Positions 24,406-32,411 of a stretch of 64,000 nt of DNA are shown piece after piece. Location of the stretch: NCBI RefSeq assembly GCF_028737215.1, contig NZ_JAQZAM010000002.1, positions 124,001 through 188,000 of the forward strand. The letters run 5' to 3'. The position numbers were made by a program, and so were the translations under genes. The notes below the pieces were generated by a model. That model was not told the DNA's origin, made no database searches, and worked only from the letters and a program-made list of their open reading frames with translations. This DNA comes from Actinomycetospora chibensis (GTDB lineage Bacteria > Actinomycetota > Actinomycetes > Mycobacteriales > Pseudonocardiaceae). Position 1 is the first letter of the stretch, and every line of letters starts with the position of its first letter.

Positions 24406-25385
24406 GCGCCCGTCCCGTCGCGCAGCGCCGCCACCCAGGCCGCCGCCTCGGTGTGGTCCTTGAGGGTCTGCCCGGGCTCCTGCTCGCCGGGCACGGCCAC
24501 CGCGTCCCCGCGGCGCCCGTCGAGCCGGGCGCGCGGGTAGGAGCCGAGGAACCGCACGTCGGTGCACCGGCGCCGCAACGCGGCCAGCGCCTCCCCCATC
24601 GCGGGGTCGGCGACGTGCCCGCTGCCGTCGAGGAAGAACCAGTAGTCGCCGCGGCGGTCCTGCAGCGGGCGCGACTCGATGCGGGTGAGGTCGACCCCGC
24701 GCATGGCGATCTCGGTGAGGACGGCGAGCAGCGCGCCGGGACGGTTCACGGTCGTCGCCGCGATCGAGGTGCGGTCGTCGCCCGTGGGCGTGGGCAGACC
24801 CGGCGGCCCGGGCGGGCGGACCAGGACGAACCGCGTCACGGCGTCACCGCTGTCGTGCACCCCGGTCGCGAGGGCCTCGAGCCCGTGGTGGGCCGCGGCC
24901 ACGGGCGCGCACACCGCGGCGTCGACCTCCCCGGCGGCCACCTGCGCCGCGGCAGCCGCGGTGGAGCCGGTGAGCCGCACCTCGGCGCCGGGCAGGTGCT
25001 CGGCGATCCAGCGGCGGGTCTGGGCCTCGCCGTGCGGGTGCGACGCCACGCTGGTGACGTCGGCCGCCGTGGTGCCCGGGCGCACCAGCACCGCGAACTC
25101 CACGCGGAGCAGGATCTCCCGCACGATCACCAGCGGCGGCTGCTCGACGAGTCCGTCCATCGTCGCGGGCACGCCGCCCTCGACGGAGTTCTCGACGGGC
25201 ACGCACGCCGCGTCCGCGTCACCGCGCCGCACCGCGTCGAGCACCGCGGTGGTGCTCGACAGGGGGTGCTCCGAGGGCTCGGCGTCGCCCAGGGCGGCGT
25301 CGAGGTCGGCAGGCGTCAGGGTGCGCAGCGCCTGTTCGCAGAACGTGCCGTGCGGGCCGAGGAACGCCACGCGCAGACCGGTCAC
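24402..25385 (-). CDS. pheA: Prephenate dehydratase
   Basis: About 327 residues. The dehydratase domain shows FLGPHGTFCEQAL, VPVENSVEGGV, ASHPHGEAQTRRWI and the active-site DAVTRFVLV motif. A C-terminal ACT domain (RPGALLAVLTEIAMRGVDLTR, ESRPLQDRRGDYWFFLD) binds phenylalanine for feedback control. It converts prephenate to phenylpyruvate in phenylalanine biosynthesis. It is the monofunctional type, without chorismate mutase. Start options are GTG 25385 and GTG 25391; a TACGCT hexamer lies 8 nt before the former, which I prefer. No leader peptide or attenuator is visible upstream. Confidence 0.93.
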   Translation of the reverse strand: MTGLRVAFLGPHGTFCEQALRTLTPADLDAALGDAEPSEHPLSSTTAVLDAVRRGDADAACVPVENSVEGGVPATMDGLVEQPPLVIVREILLRVEFAVLVRPGTTAADVTSVASHPHGEAQTRRWIAEHLPGAEVRLTGSTAAAAAQVAAGEVDAAVCAPVAAAHHGLEALATGVHDSGDAVTRFVLVRPPGPPGLPTPTGDDRTSIAATTVNRPGALLAVLTEIAMRGVDLTRIESRPLQDRRGDYWFFLDGSGHVADPAMGEALAALRRRCTDVRFLGSYPRARLDGRRGDAVAVPGEQEPGQTLKDHTEAAAWVAALRDGTGA

Positions 25386-25418
25386 GCCCACCGAGCGTAC
25401 GCAGGCGCCCGCCGTGCG

Positions 25419-26321
25419 TCAGAGCAGGCCGAGGCGGGTGAGCTCGGGGCCCTGGTCGGCCACGGAGGTCGAACCGAACGACGAGAACAGCGCGCGGACG
25501 CGCAGCGCGGCGTCCGGGCCGACGCCGGCGAGCTCGACGGCCAGCGCGTCGCCGTCGGTGATCGCGAGCGCGTCACCGATGCGTTCCTCGACGGGGGTCT
25601 CGGCGCCCGGGGCGAGGGCGCGCAGCGTGGCCACGAGCAGGTTCAGCCAGCCGTGGTGGGTGAAGCCGGTGACGTGGTCGGTGTGCCGCACCGCGGACTG
25701 CAGGCCGATGCTCGCCGTGAACGACCGTCCCGCGCCGACGGCCAGGGCCACGAAGCCGGCCACGTCGGGGATGCCCGGGAAGGCACCGGCGCGCCCGCCG
25801 CCGCAGCGCAGCTTGGGGCGGCAGCCGTGGTCGACGACGCGGCGCACGCCGTCGAGCCAGTCCGACGAACCGTCGGCGTCGGGACGGCGCGGCTCGACGA
25901 CGGCCACGACGTCCTCGGGCACGAACTCGGTGACGCGCTCGAGCCAGACCGTGTCGACGTCGTGGGGCGCCGGCATCTCGACCGTGCGGGGATCGAGCAG
26001 GGCCGCCCGCGACGAGGTCAGCGAGAGCGCCTTGGGGACACCGCCGAGGCCGGTGTCGACCGCGAGCGCGACGGGGACGGGCGCGGCGGGCCTGCGCTTC
26101 ACGAGCTCCGCGACGAGCTCGGAGAGCCGGGACACGGGGACCACCAGCGAGCCGAGCAGCCCGCCGGCGTCGGCGGCGCGCGCCGCGAGGTGCTCGTCGA
26201 CGACCGTCGCCATGGACGGGCGCGTGCCCTCGTCCACGAGCGCCGCATTGTCGACGATCGCGCGGAGCAGCGGGGGAACACCGTCGACCGGTGCCCCGCC
26301 GGCCTGAGGGACGGTGGACAC
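25419..26321 (-). CDS. Conserved actinobacterial protein of unknown function
   Basis: 300 residues, soluble and without a signal peptide. Features include RPSMATVVDEHLAARAADAG near the start, LRCGGGRAGAFPGIPDVAGF in the middle, and GFTHHGWLNLLVATLRAL towards the end. Alternating strands and helices with an AFP-x-x-x-VA segment suggest a TIM-barrel-like fold, but I cannot name the family. The GTG at 26321 is selected because TACCGT ends 6 nt upstream. It sits between pheA (downstream, same strand) and the divergent DUF2470 gene, and probably forms its own unit. Confidence 0.7.
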   Translation of the reverse strand: MSTVPQAGGAPVDGVPPLLRAIVDNAALVDEGTRPSMATVVDEHLAARAADAGGLLGSLVVPVSRLSELVAELVKRRPAAPVPVALAVDTGLGGVPKALSLTSSRAALLDPRTVEMPAPHDVDTVWLERVTEFVPEDVVAVVEPRRPDADGSSDWLDGVRRVVDHGCRPKLRCGGGRAGAFPGIPDVAGFVALAVGAGRSFTASIGLQSAVRHTDHVTGFTHHGWLNLLVATLRALAPGAETPVEERIGDALAITDGDALAVELAGVGPDAALRVRALFSSFGSTSVADQGPELTRLGLL

Positions 26322-26327
26322 GTCCGC

Positions 26328-26333
26328 ACGGTA
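26328..26333 (-). promoter_or_regulatory. -10 hexamer TACCGT (leaderless)
   Basis: TACCGT ends 6 nt before the GTG at 26321, and no Shine-Dalgarno is present. Confidence 0.55.
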
Positions 26334-26401
26334 GCGGGCGGCCCGCGACGGCCCCGGCACCGGCCCGGGGATCCAGATCGGTCTCGCGACGAGCGCCGAA
26401 G

Positions 26402-26420
26402 TTTGGTTAGGCTCCCCTCA
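26402..26420 (+). promoter_or_regulatory. Iron box (IdeR/DtxR-type operator) overlapping the -10
   Basis: TTTGGTTAGGCTCCCCTCA matches 15 of 19 positions of the mycobacterial IdeR consensus TTAGGTTAGGCTAACCTAA; the left half is nearly perfect. The box contains TAGGCT (26408-26413), a plausible -10. Binding of an iron-loaded repressor would therefore block RNA polymerase. The gene start at 26444 follows with a GAGGGAG ribosome site. Confidence 0.6.
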
Positions 26421-26443
26421 GTTCGCCGGACCGAGGGAGCCCG

Positions 26444-27271
26444 ATGGCCAGGAGTCGACCGCCCGCGCCGCCCGTCCCGACGCCCGCCGAGCGGGCGCGC
26501 ACCCTGGCGGGGCGTGCCCGGCACGCCGCCGTCATCGGTGAGCCCGAGCAGTCCGACGGCGACCTGCGGGCCGCCCCGACCCTGCACCACGTGCCCGCCA
26601 CCGGGGCCGCGACGCTCCAGTTCCCCGACGACCACGCCCTGGTGCTGGCCGCCCGCGAGCGGGGCGACGCCCTGCTGCCGGTGATGCTCGAGCTCAGCGA
26701 CGTCGCCCCGGTGTCCGTGCGCCGCCCCGTCCGCGGCCTGCTCTGGATATCGGGCCGCCTGCGGGTCCTGCCGCTGCGCGTCGCCCGCCGGGCCGCGCTG
26801 CGCATCGCCGCCGAGCAGCCCGACGAGCGGCTCCTCGACGTCGGGCACGGCGAGACGCTCCTGCGCCTCGAGCCGACGATGGTCGTGCTCTCCGACGCGG
26901 AGGGCACCGAGGCGCTCGCCCCGACCGCCGTGGCCGCCGCGCCCCCGGACCCCGTCGCCGCCACCGGCGACGCGTGGCTCGCCCACCTCGCCGCCGCGCA
27001 CGCGAACACGCTGTCGGCGCTCGTGCCGCGGCTCCCCGTTCATCTGCGGCGCCCCGGGAACCGCATCGCCCCGCTCGGCGTCGACCGCCACGGCCTGCGG
27101 CTGCGCATCGAGACCGAGGACCCCGACGCCACCGACCACGACGTGCGCCTGCCGTTCGACGCGCCGCTGTCGTGCCCCGGTCAGCTCGGCGAGGCCGTCC
27201 GCTCCCTCATCGGATGCCCCGGCGAGGTGCCGGGCGTGCGGCCTACGTCGCGTCGCGCAGCGGGCGCGTGA
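26444..27271 (+). CDS. DUF2470-domain protein, probably iron-regulated
   Basis: 275 residues, soluble. The N-terminal 160 residues are strand-rich with a split-barrel feel (TLHHVPATGAATLQFPDDHA, RPVRGLLWISGRLRVL). The C-terminal DUF2470 domain shows HLAAAHANTLSALVPRL, GVDRHGLRLRIE and VRLPFDAPLSCPGQLGEAV. DUF2470 occurs at the C-terminus of HugZ-type heme-utilisation proteins and in pyridoxamine-oxidase-like actinobacterial proteins. With the iron box upstream, a role in heme or iron handling is likely (inference). The 3' end overlaps the converging DUF3817 gene by 29 bp. Confidence 0.8.
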   Translation: MARSRPPAPPVPTPAERARTLAGRARHAAVIGEPEQSDGDLRAAPTLHHVPATGAATLQFPDDHALVLAARERGDALLPVMLELSDVAPVSVRRPVRGLLWISGRLRVLPLRVARRAALRIAAEQPDERLLDVGHGETLLRLEPTMVVLSDAEGTEALAPTAVAAAPPDPVAATGDAWLAHLAAAHANTLSALVPRLPVHLRRPGNRIAPLGVDRHGLRLRIETEDPDATDHDVRLPFDAPLSCPGQLGEAVRSLIGCPGEVPGVRPTSRRAAGA

Positions 27272-27578
27272 TCTTCCGCTCCGCGACGAACGAGACGAAC
27301 GGGATCGTGCCCGCCAGCGCCACGAGCACCGCGCGACCGACCGGCCAGCGGTCGCGGTAGGCGAGGTCCGCGGTCAGCAGCAGGTAGCCCATGTACAGGA
27401 AGCCGTGGATCGGGCCGACGATCGCGACGACGGTGCCGTTGCCGGCCAGGTACTTCAGCGGCATCCCGACCAGGACGAGCACGAGCAGGCCCACACCGAC
27501 CACCCAGGCTCCGACCCGGTAGCGCTTGAGCGCGGCGACGACGTCGGGGGTGGGCCGGGCGGGCGCACGGGTGGTCAC
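27243..27578 (-). CDS. DUF3817 small membrane protein
   Basis: 111 residues with three membrane helices: YRVGAWVVGVGLLVLVLVG, VGPIHGFLYMGYLLLTADLA and a last helix before VSFVAERKITR. The GPIHGFLYM motif and basic C-terminus (RKITRPL) are typical of DUF3817. Function is unknown. GTG 27578 overlaps the upstream gene's stop (GTGA) and AGGAGAG lies upstream. Its stop lies inside the converging DUF2470 gene. Confidence 0.85.
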   Translation of the reverse strand: MTTRAPARPTPDVVAALKRYRVGAWVVGVGLLVLVLVGMPLKYLAGNGTVVAIVGPIHGFLYMGYLLLTADLAYRDRWPVGRAVLVALAGTIPFVSFVAERKITRPLRDAT

Positions 27579-28012
27579 GACGGATCGCTCTCCTTCTCGG
27601 GGGTCCTCCCGCGGGCCGCGAGCTCGGCCAGCATCGCGTTGTACTGCGCGCGTCCCGGGCCCGGGTCGGCGCCGGCGTCGAGGCCGCCCTCGCGCACGCC
27701 GACCGGGCGCGGCCCGAACGGGGAGTCCGCGGCGACGGCCCGCACGGGCCGGAGCCCGCGGTCGGCGGGCGCCTCGGCGGCGCGCACCTCGGCCAGCGCC
27801 TTCGCCTCGGCGCGCAACATCCGCCACCACAGGGCGGCGAAGAACAGGCCGAACAGCGGCCACTGGAACGCGTAGCCGGCGTTGAGCAGCGACCCGCCGG
27901 GCGACTCCGCGCGCACCACCTGCCACCAGGCCATGAGGCCGCAGACCACGACCGCCGCGAGCGCGAACAGCGTCCACCCGATCCACCGGGGCGTGACGAG
28001 CAGGCGCAGCAC
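27575..28012 (-). CDS. Two-helix membrane protein paired with DUF3817
   Basis: 145 residues. Two membrane helices (WIGWTLFALAAVVVCGLMAWW and AFQWPLFGLFFAALWW) precede a cytoplasmic tail with AEAKALAEVRAAEAP and a conserved-looking YNAMLAELAARGR motif. I know this only as a conserved actinobacterial membrane protein that travels with DUF3817. The GTG start has TAACCT seven bases upstream. It is divergent from the CPBP protease gene. Confidence 0.75.
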   Translation of the reverse strand: MLRLLVTPRWIGWTLFALAAVVVCGLMAWWQVVRAESPGGSLLNAGYAFQWPLFGLFFAALWWRMLRAEAKALAEVRAAEAPADRGLRPVRAVAADSPFGPRPVGVREGGLDAGADPGPGRAQYNAMLAELAARGRTPEKESDPS

Positions 28013-28019
28013 GGTGTCG

Positions 28020-28025
28020 AGGTTA
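28020..28025 (-). promoter_or_regulatory. -10 hexamer TAACCT (leaderless)
   Basis: TAACCT ends 7 nt before the GTG at 28012 on the minus strand. Confidence 0.55.
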
Positions 28026-28079
28026 CCGACGCCGGGGCGGGGCCGCGGTCAGGCCGCGGAGCGGTCGTCGGAGGGCTCG

Positions 28080-28101
28080 ATCACCTCGGAATCACCTCGG
28101 A
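28080..28101. repeat. Tandem 11-bp repeat in a divergent promoter region
   Basis: ATCACCTCGGA is repeated twice head to tail, about one DNA turn per unit, midway between the divergent starts at 28012 and 28211. A regulator site is possible. Confidence 0.45.
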
Positions 28102-28198
28102 CGGCGGCCCGGGAGTGCCCGACCAGCCCGCCGAACCGCCGAGAGGAGCGCCCCGACGGCGGGCTCGACGGTCCGGTGGCCCCGCCCGGGCGTGCGCC

Positions 28199-28204
28199 TA
28201 GCCT
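28199..28204 (+). promoter_or_regulatory. -10 hexamer TAGCCT of the CPBP protease gene (leaderless)
   Basis: TAGCCT ends 6 nt before the GTG at 28211. Confidence 0.6.
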
Positions 28205-28210
28205 GGGCCC

Positions 28211-29029
28211 GTGATCAGCCGGGAGACGTGGCGGGCATGGCTGCGTCCCGCTCCCCCGGCCGGCGTCGTCGTCCTCGATCCGCCCGGGCGCCGCCTGCTG
28301 CGCACCGAGCTCGTCGTGGTCTTCGCGGTGACGCTCGGGCTGTCGGGTGTGCGGAGCCTGATCTCGCTGCTCGACGCACTGTCCTCGCCGGTGCCGCTGG
28401 ACCAGCGTCAGGTGGCCATCGACGAGAGCCTCGCCCGCAACCCGTGGGCCGACCTCGCGGCGCAGCTCGCGGGCTCGCTCGCCCTCGTCGCGTGGGGCGC
28501 CCTCGGGCTCTACCTGCTCGTCCGGAGCGGGTCAGGGCCGCGCGACGTCGGGCTCGACGGGCGGCGTCCCGGGCGCGACGCGCTGTCCGCGGTGGGCCTG
28601 GCCGCGCTGATCGGCATCCCCGGCCTCGCGCTCTACCTGGCCGCGCGCTCGCTGGGCCTGAACACCACCGTCGTCCCCTCGCTGCTGGAGGACCACTGGT
28701 GGCGGGTGCCGGTCCTGGTCGTCTCGGCGGTGGCGAACGCCTGGGCCGAGGAGATCCTGGTGGTCGGCTACCTGCTCCACGGCCTGCGGCGCCTCGGCGT
28801 CGGCGAGAACCGCGCGCTGGCGATCTCGGCCGCCCTGCGCGGGTCGTACCACCTGTACCAGGGCTTCGGCGGCGGGCTGGGCAACCTGCTCATGGGCCTG
28901 GTGTTCGGGCGGTACTGGCAGCGCACCGGCCGGCTGTGGCCCCTCGTCGGCGCCCACGCGCTGCTCGACGTCGTCGCCTTCGTCGGCTCGGCGCTGCTGG
29001 CCGGTGTGCTGCCGTTCCTGCCCGCGTGA
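28211..29029 (+). CDS. CPBP-family intramembrane metalloprotease
   Basis: 272 residues with about seven membrane helices. The CPBP (Abi/CAAX protease) motifs are present: EEILVVGYLL (diglutamate, with Y in place of the usual R at +5), ALRGSYHLYQGFGG (His) and LVGAHALLDVVAF (His-x-x-x-Asp). Rce1-like enzymes cleave within the membrane. Bacterial members process peptides or confer immunity, and no partner peptide gene is visible here. It is a single gene, transcribed from a leaderless-type promoter and followed by a hairpin. Confidence 0.88.
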   Translation: MISRETWRAWLRPAPPAGVVVLDPPGRRLLRTELVVVFAVTLGLSGVRSLISLLDALSSPVPLDQRQVAIDESLARNPWADLAAQLAGSLALVAWGALGLYLLVRSGSGPRDVGLDGRRPGRDALSAVGLAALIGIPGLALYLAARSLGLNTTVVPSLLEDHWWRVPVLVVSAVANAWAEEILVVGYLLHGLRRLGVGENRALAISAALRGSYHLYQGFGGGLGNLLMGLVFGRYWQRTGRLWPLVGAHALLDVVAFVGSALLAGVLPFLPA

Positions 29030-29031
29030 GT

Positions 29032-29053
29032 GTCAGCGGCGTGCGCCGCAGAC
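29032..29053 (+). terminator. Hairpin after the CPBP protease gene
   Basis: GTCAGCGG / CCGCAGAC with a 6-nt loop (one mismatch) lies 2 bp after the stop. The wider sequence TGTCAGCG...GACG-CGAGTGTCCG resembles that downstream of the hydrolase at 3.24 kb. Confidence 0.5.
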
Positions 29054-29107
29054 GTCGAGTGTCCGGGTCAGGGGAGCACGCCGATAGGGCCACGCACTCG
29101 CCGGCGT

Positions 29108-30019
29108 CTAGGAGATGATCTTGTGGCGGGAGCGCGCCATCATGTTCTCCGGCGCCGGGTCCATGCCGGCCTCGGCGAACAGCTCGTCCATGCGGCCCGG
29201 GATGTTCTCGGCGTCCCAGCGGTGCCCGTCGCCGCGGATCTCGGCCACCGACGTGAACGGCTGGTAGAGCTCGATCGAGTCGCCCTGGACGCCGAACACC
29301 TTGCCGCTGATGTGCGACGACGCGTCGGAGGCGAGGTAGGCCACGAACGGCCCGACGTTGTCGGGGTCGAAGAAGTCGAACTCGCCGCGCTCGAGGCTCG
29401 CCCGGCGGTCCTCGCGCACGTCCGGGGGCAGCAGTGCCTCGGTCATGCGGGTCAGCGCCGAGGGCGCGATCGCGTTCGAGGTGACGTTGTAGCGGGCCAT
29501 CTCCATCGCCACGATCGTCGAGAACGCCGCGATGCCGGCCTTGGCTGCGCCGTAGTTCGCCTGCCCGAAGTTGCCGAGGATGCCCGAGGTCGACGCCGTG
29601 TGCACCAAGTGCCCGGGCCGCTCGTTCTCCCGCCAGTAGCGGCAGGCCGCGCGCGTCGGGGCGAAGTGCCCGCGCAGGTGGACGCGGACGACGTCGTCCC
29701 ACTCGGCGTCCGACATCTTCACCAGCGTCCGGTCGCGCAGGATGCCCGCGTTGTTGACCACCGCGTCCAGCGCGCCGAACCGCTCGACGGCCGTGGCGAC
29801 GAGCGCGTCGGCGACGTCGGCGTCGGAGACGTCGCCCGGCACGGCGGCCGCGCGCCCCCCGGCGGCGGTGATCTCGCCGACGACCTCCTCACCGGCGTCG
29901 GCGTCGAACTCGGCGACGACGACGGCCGCCCCCTGCCGTGCGCACTCCAGCGCCTCGCCCCGCCCGATGCCGCGACCGGCTCCGGTGACGACGACCACCT
30001 TGTCCTCGAGGAGTCCCAT
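29108..30019 (-). CDS. Short-chain dehydrogenase/reductase
   Basis: 303 residues, a classical SDR with a long C-terminal extension. Cofactor motif TGAGRGIGRGEA, NNAG at VVNNAGILRDRT, the catalytic Ser in TASTSGILGN and YGAAK (Tyr-x-x-x-Lys). The D in EFDADAGE suggests NAD+ preference. The C-terminal 70 residues (FGVQGDSIELYQPF, RWDAENIPGRMDELF) resemble the MFE-2/3-hydroxyacyl-CoA dehydrogenase subgroup of SDRs. The substrate is probably a hydroxyacyl-CoA or steroid-like compound (inference). ATG 30019 has TACTGT 7 nt upstream and is only 38 bp from the divergent arginine deiminase start. Confidence 0.9.
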   Translation of the reverse strand: MGLLEDKVVVVTGAGRGIGRGEALECARQGAAVVVAEFDADAGEEVVGEITAAGGRAAAVPGDVSDADVADALVATAVERFGALDAVVNNAGILRDRTLVKMSDAEWDDVVRVHLRGHFAPTRAACRYWRENERPGHLVHTASTSGILGNFGQANYGAAKAGIAAFSTIVAMEMARYNVTSNAIAPSALTRMTEALLPPDVREDRRASLERGEFDFFDPDNVGPFVAYLASDASSHISGKVFGVQGDSIELYQPFTSVAEIRGDGHRWDAENIPGRMDELFAEAGMDPAPENMMARSRHKIIS

Positions 30020-30026
30020 GGCGCGC

Positions 30027-30050
30027 ACAGTAGATCGGGCGTCCTACCCT
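30027..30050. promoter_or_regulatory. Overlapping divergent leaderless promoters
   Basis: Minus-strand TACTGT (30027-30032) ends 7 nt before ATG 30019, and plus-strand TACCCT (30045-30050) ends 7 nt before GTG 30058. Only 38 bp separate the start codons, so each promoter's -35 region must lie over the other gene's -10 or coding start. Confidence 0.6.
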
Positions 30051-30057
30051 CGCCGAG

Positions 30058-31278
30058 GTGGATGCGCCGCGCGTGGACTCCGAGGTCGGCGCGCTGCGCA
30101 CGGTCGTCCTGCACCGTCCCGGCCCCGAGCTCGAGCGCCTGACCCCGCGCAACGCCGATCGCCTGCTCTTCGACGGCATCCCCTGGGTGGAGCGCGCCCA
30201 GGTCGAGCACGACGCCTTCGCCGACCTGCTGCGCGCCCACGGCGTGCGGGTCCTCCTGCTCGGAGACGTGCTCGTCGAGGCGCTCGCGAGCCCGGCCGCG
30301 CGCGAGGCCGGGATCGCCGACGCCGTCGACGAGCGGGCGCTGGGACGCGAGCTCGGCGAGGCGGTGCGTGCCGAGCTGCGAGGGTTCGACGACGCCGAGC
30401 TGGCCGCGGCCCTCATCGGCGGGCGTGCGTTCGCCGAGCTCGGTGTGACGGGAAGCTCACTGGTGCGCGCCATGTCCGCGCCGCACGACTTCGCCGTCGA
30501 CCCGCTCCCCAACCTCATGTTCACGCGCGACTCGTCGATCCGGGTCGGCCCGCGCGTCGTGGCCTCGTCGATGGGGATGCCGGCGCGCCGGCGGGAGGCC
30601 TCGCTGGTCGCGCTCGCCCAGCGCCACCACCCGGAGCTCGGCGTCGTCGCGCCGACCGCGCCCCGCGACCCCCTATCGGTGTACTCCTCTGATCCTGCGG
30701 TCGAGGGCGGCGACGTGCTGCTGCTCGCGCCCGGGGTGCTGGCGGTCGGGGTGGGCGAGCGCACGAGCCCCGCCGGCGCCGAGTCGTTCGCGCGGGCGAT
30801 GTTCGCCGACGGCCTCGCGCACACCGTCCTCGCGGTCCCGATCGCCCAGCGCCGGGCGACGATGCACCTCGACACGGTCGCGACCATGGTCGACACCGAC
30901 ACGATGGTCATCTACCCCGGCGTGCTCGACGGGCTCGAGGCGTGGACGGTGCGCCCGGACGGCCCGGACCACCTCGACATCCGCGGCCCCGAGCCGTTCC
31001 GGCCGGCCGCGGCGCGCGCCATGGGCATCGACGAGCTGCGGGCCGTCGACACCGGGGTCGAGTCCGTCGCCGCCGAGCGCGAGCAGTGGGACGACGGCAA
31101 CAACACCCTCGCGCTCGCGCCCGGCCGCGTCGTCGCCTACGAGCGCAACACCACGACGAACGCCCGGCTCGGGGCCGCCGGGATCGAGGTGCTGACGATC
31201 GCCGGGTTCGAGCTCGGCTCCGGACGCGGTGGCCCGCGGTGTCTGTCCTGCCCCTGGGAACGTGCCCCCGTCGAGTGA
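30058..31278 (+). CDS. arcA: Arginine deiminase
   Basis: 406 residues, full family length. It hydrolyses arginine to citrulline and ammonia. Landmarks: [31 protein letters not shown] and the C-terminal [10 protein letters not shown]395 is the nucleophile by alignment with the RCMSMP motif; a second cysteine, C398, replaces the usual Met and could be redox-sensitive. No arcB, arcC or arcD lies nearby, so citrulline must be used elsewhere or ammonia for acid defence is the aim. GTG 30058 is leaderless-type. Confidence 0.93.
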   Translation: MDAPRVDSEVGALRTVVLHRPGPELERLTPRNADRLLFDGIPWVERAQVEHDAFADLLRAHGVRVLLLGDVLVEALASPAAREAGIADAVDERALGRELGEAVRAELRGFDDAELAAALIGGRAFAELGVTGSSLVRAMSAPHDFAVDPLPNLMFTRDSSIRVGPRVVASSMGMPARRREASLVALAQRHHPELGVVAPTAPRDPLSVYSSDPAVEGGDVLLLAPGVLAVGVGERTSPAGAESFARAMFADGLAHTVLAVPIAQRRATMHLDTVATMVDTDTMVIYPGVLDGLEAWTVRPDGPDHLDIRGPEPFRPAAARAMGIDELRAVDTGVESVAAEREQWDDGNNTLALAPGRVVAYERNTTTNARLGAAGIEVLTIAGFELGSGRGGPRCLSCPWERAPVE

Positions 31279-31358
31279 TGGGGTGCACGTTCGGCGCAGC
31301 GTGGCGTGCATCCAGCCACAGAGGGCTTCCCGTGACTGCGACGACACCGCACCAGGCC

Positions 31359-31364
31359 TAGCGT
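31359..31364 (+). promoter_or_regulatory. -10 hexamer TAGCGT of the Rieske gene (leaderless)
   Basis: TAGCGT ends 7 nt before the GTG at 31372. Confidence 0.6.
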
Positions 31365-31371
31365 CGATTCC

Positions 31372-32400
31372 GTGCTGAAGAAAGCGGATCGGCGCACGCC
31401 GGCGAACCCGCTACGACGGCTGTCCGGACGCGAGTGGGCCGCCATGGAGCCCACGTGGCGCGACGCCAAGGTCGGCGTCATCGACGCGGCGCTCGCGCGC
31501 GCCACGGCCCGTCCGTCGGGCAACTGGTACGTCGTCGGCGCGAGCCGCGACGTCCGCACCGGCACCCCGTTCGGCACCACGGTCGCCGGGGTCGAGCTCG
31601 TGCTCTGGCGTTCTCCCAGCCAGGAGAACGGTGGGCGGGGCTCGCTGCACGCCGGGCCCGGCGCGTGCCCGCACCTCGGCGCGGACATGAGCACCGCCGT
31701 GCAGTCGGGCTGCGAGCTGATCTGCCGCTGGCACGGCCTCGCCCTCGGGCCGTCGGGACGCGCGGGCTGGCGCACGCTGCCCGCGTTCGACGACGGCGCG
31801 CTGGCCTGGGTGCGCCTCGACGCCGTCGGCGGCGAGGAGCCCACCGACGCGCCGATCCTGCCGGAGCGCCCGGACGTCGACGAGAGCCTCGTGGCCGTGG
31901 CGTCGATGGTCGGCACCTGCGAGCCCGCCGACGTCCTCGCGAACCGGCTCGACCCCTGGCACGGCGCGTGGTTCCACCCGCACTCGTTCGCCGACCTGCG
32001 CGTCGAGCGCGCGCCCGGGCGCGACGCGAGCGAGGAGGACGACCACTTCGACCTCGAGGTGGCGTTCCGGATCTCGAAGAACTGGGGCGTGCCCGTGCGC
32101 GCCCGGTTCACCTGCCCGGAGCCGCGCACGATCGTCATGCACATCACCGAGGGCGAGGGCGCCGGCAGCGTCGTCGAGACCCACGCGACCCCGCTGGCCC
32201 CGCACCCCGACGGGCGGCCCCGCACCGCGGTGGTCGAGGCGACGATCGCCCACTCCGCCCGCCCGGGCTTCGTCCACGCCCGCCGCGTCCAGACCCTCGT
32301 GCGCCCGATGATGGAGTGGGCCGCCAAGCGCCTCTGGACCGACGACATCGAGTACGCCGAGCGCACCTACGCCGTGCGCGCCGCCCGCCGTCGCGGCTGA
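31372..32400 (+). CDS. Rieske [2Fe-2S] protein with DUF5914-type C-terminus
   Basis: 342 residues. The Rieske cluster ligands are in CPHLGADM and CRWHGLAL (Cys-x-His, then Cys-x-x-His). The C-terminal part (NRLDPWHGAWFHPHSFADL and onward) resembles the DUF5914 domain, not a standard ring-hydroxylating alpha subunit. DWHGAWFHPHSF-like histidines could bind the mononuclear iron. In Streptomyces such proteins occur near carotenoid genes together with a methyltransferase. Here a methyltransferase faces it tail to tail, 11 bp away, but no crt genes are in the window. Substrate unknown. Confidence 0.8.
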   Translation: MLKKADRRTPANPLRRLSGREWAAMEPTWRDAKVGVIDAALARATARPSGNWYVVGASRDVRTGTPFGTTVAGVELVLWRSPSQENGGRGSLHAGPGACPHLGADMSTAVQSGCELICRWHGLALGPSGRAGWRTLPAFDDGALAWVRLDAVGGEEPTDAPILPERPDVDESLVAVASMVGTCEPADVLANRLDPWHGAWFHPHSFADLRVERAPGRDASEEDDHFDLEVAFRISKNWGVPVRARFTCPEPRTIVMHITEGEGAGSVVETHATPLAPHPDGRPRTAVVEATIAHSARPGFVHARRVQTLVRPMMEWAAKRLWTDDIEYAERTYAVRAARRRG

Positions 32401-32411
32401 CGGACGTCGCC

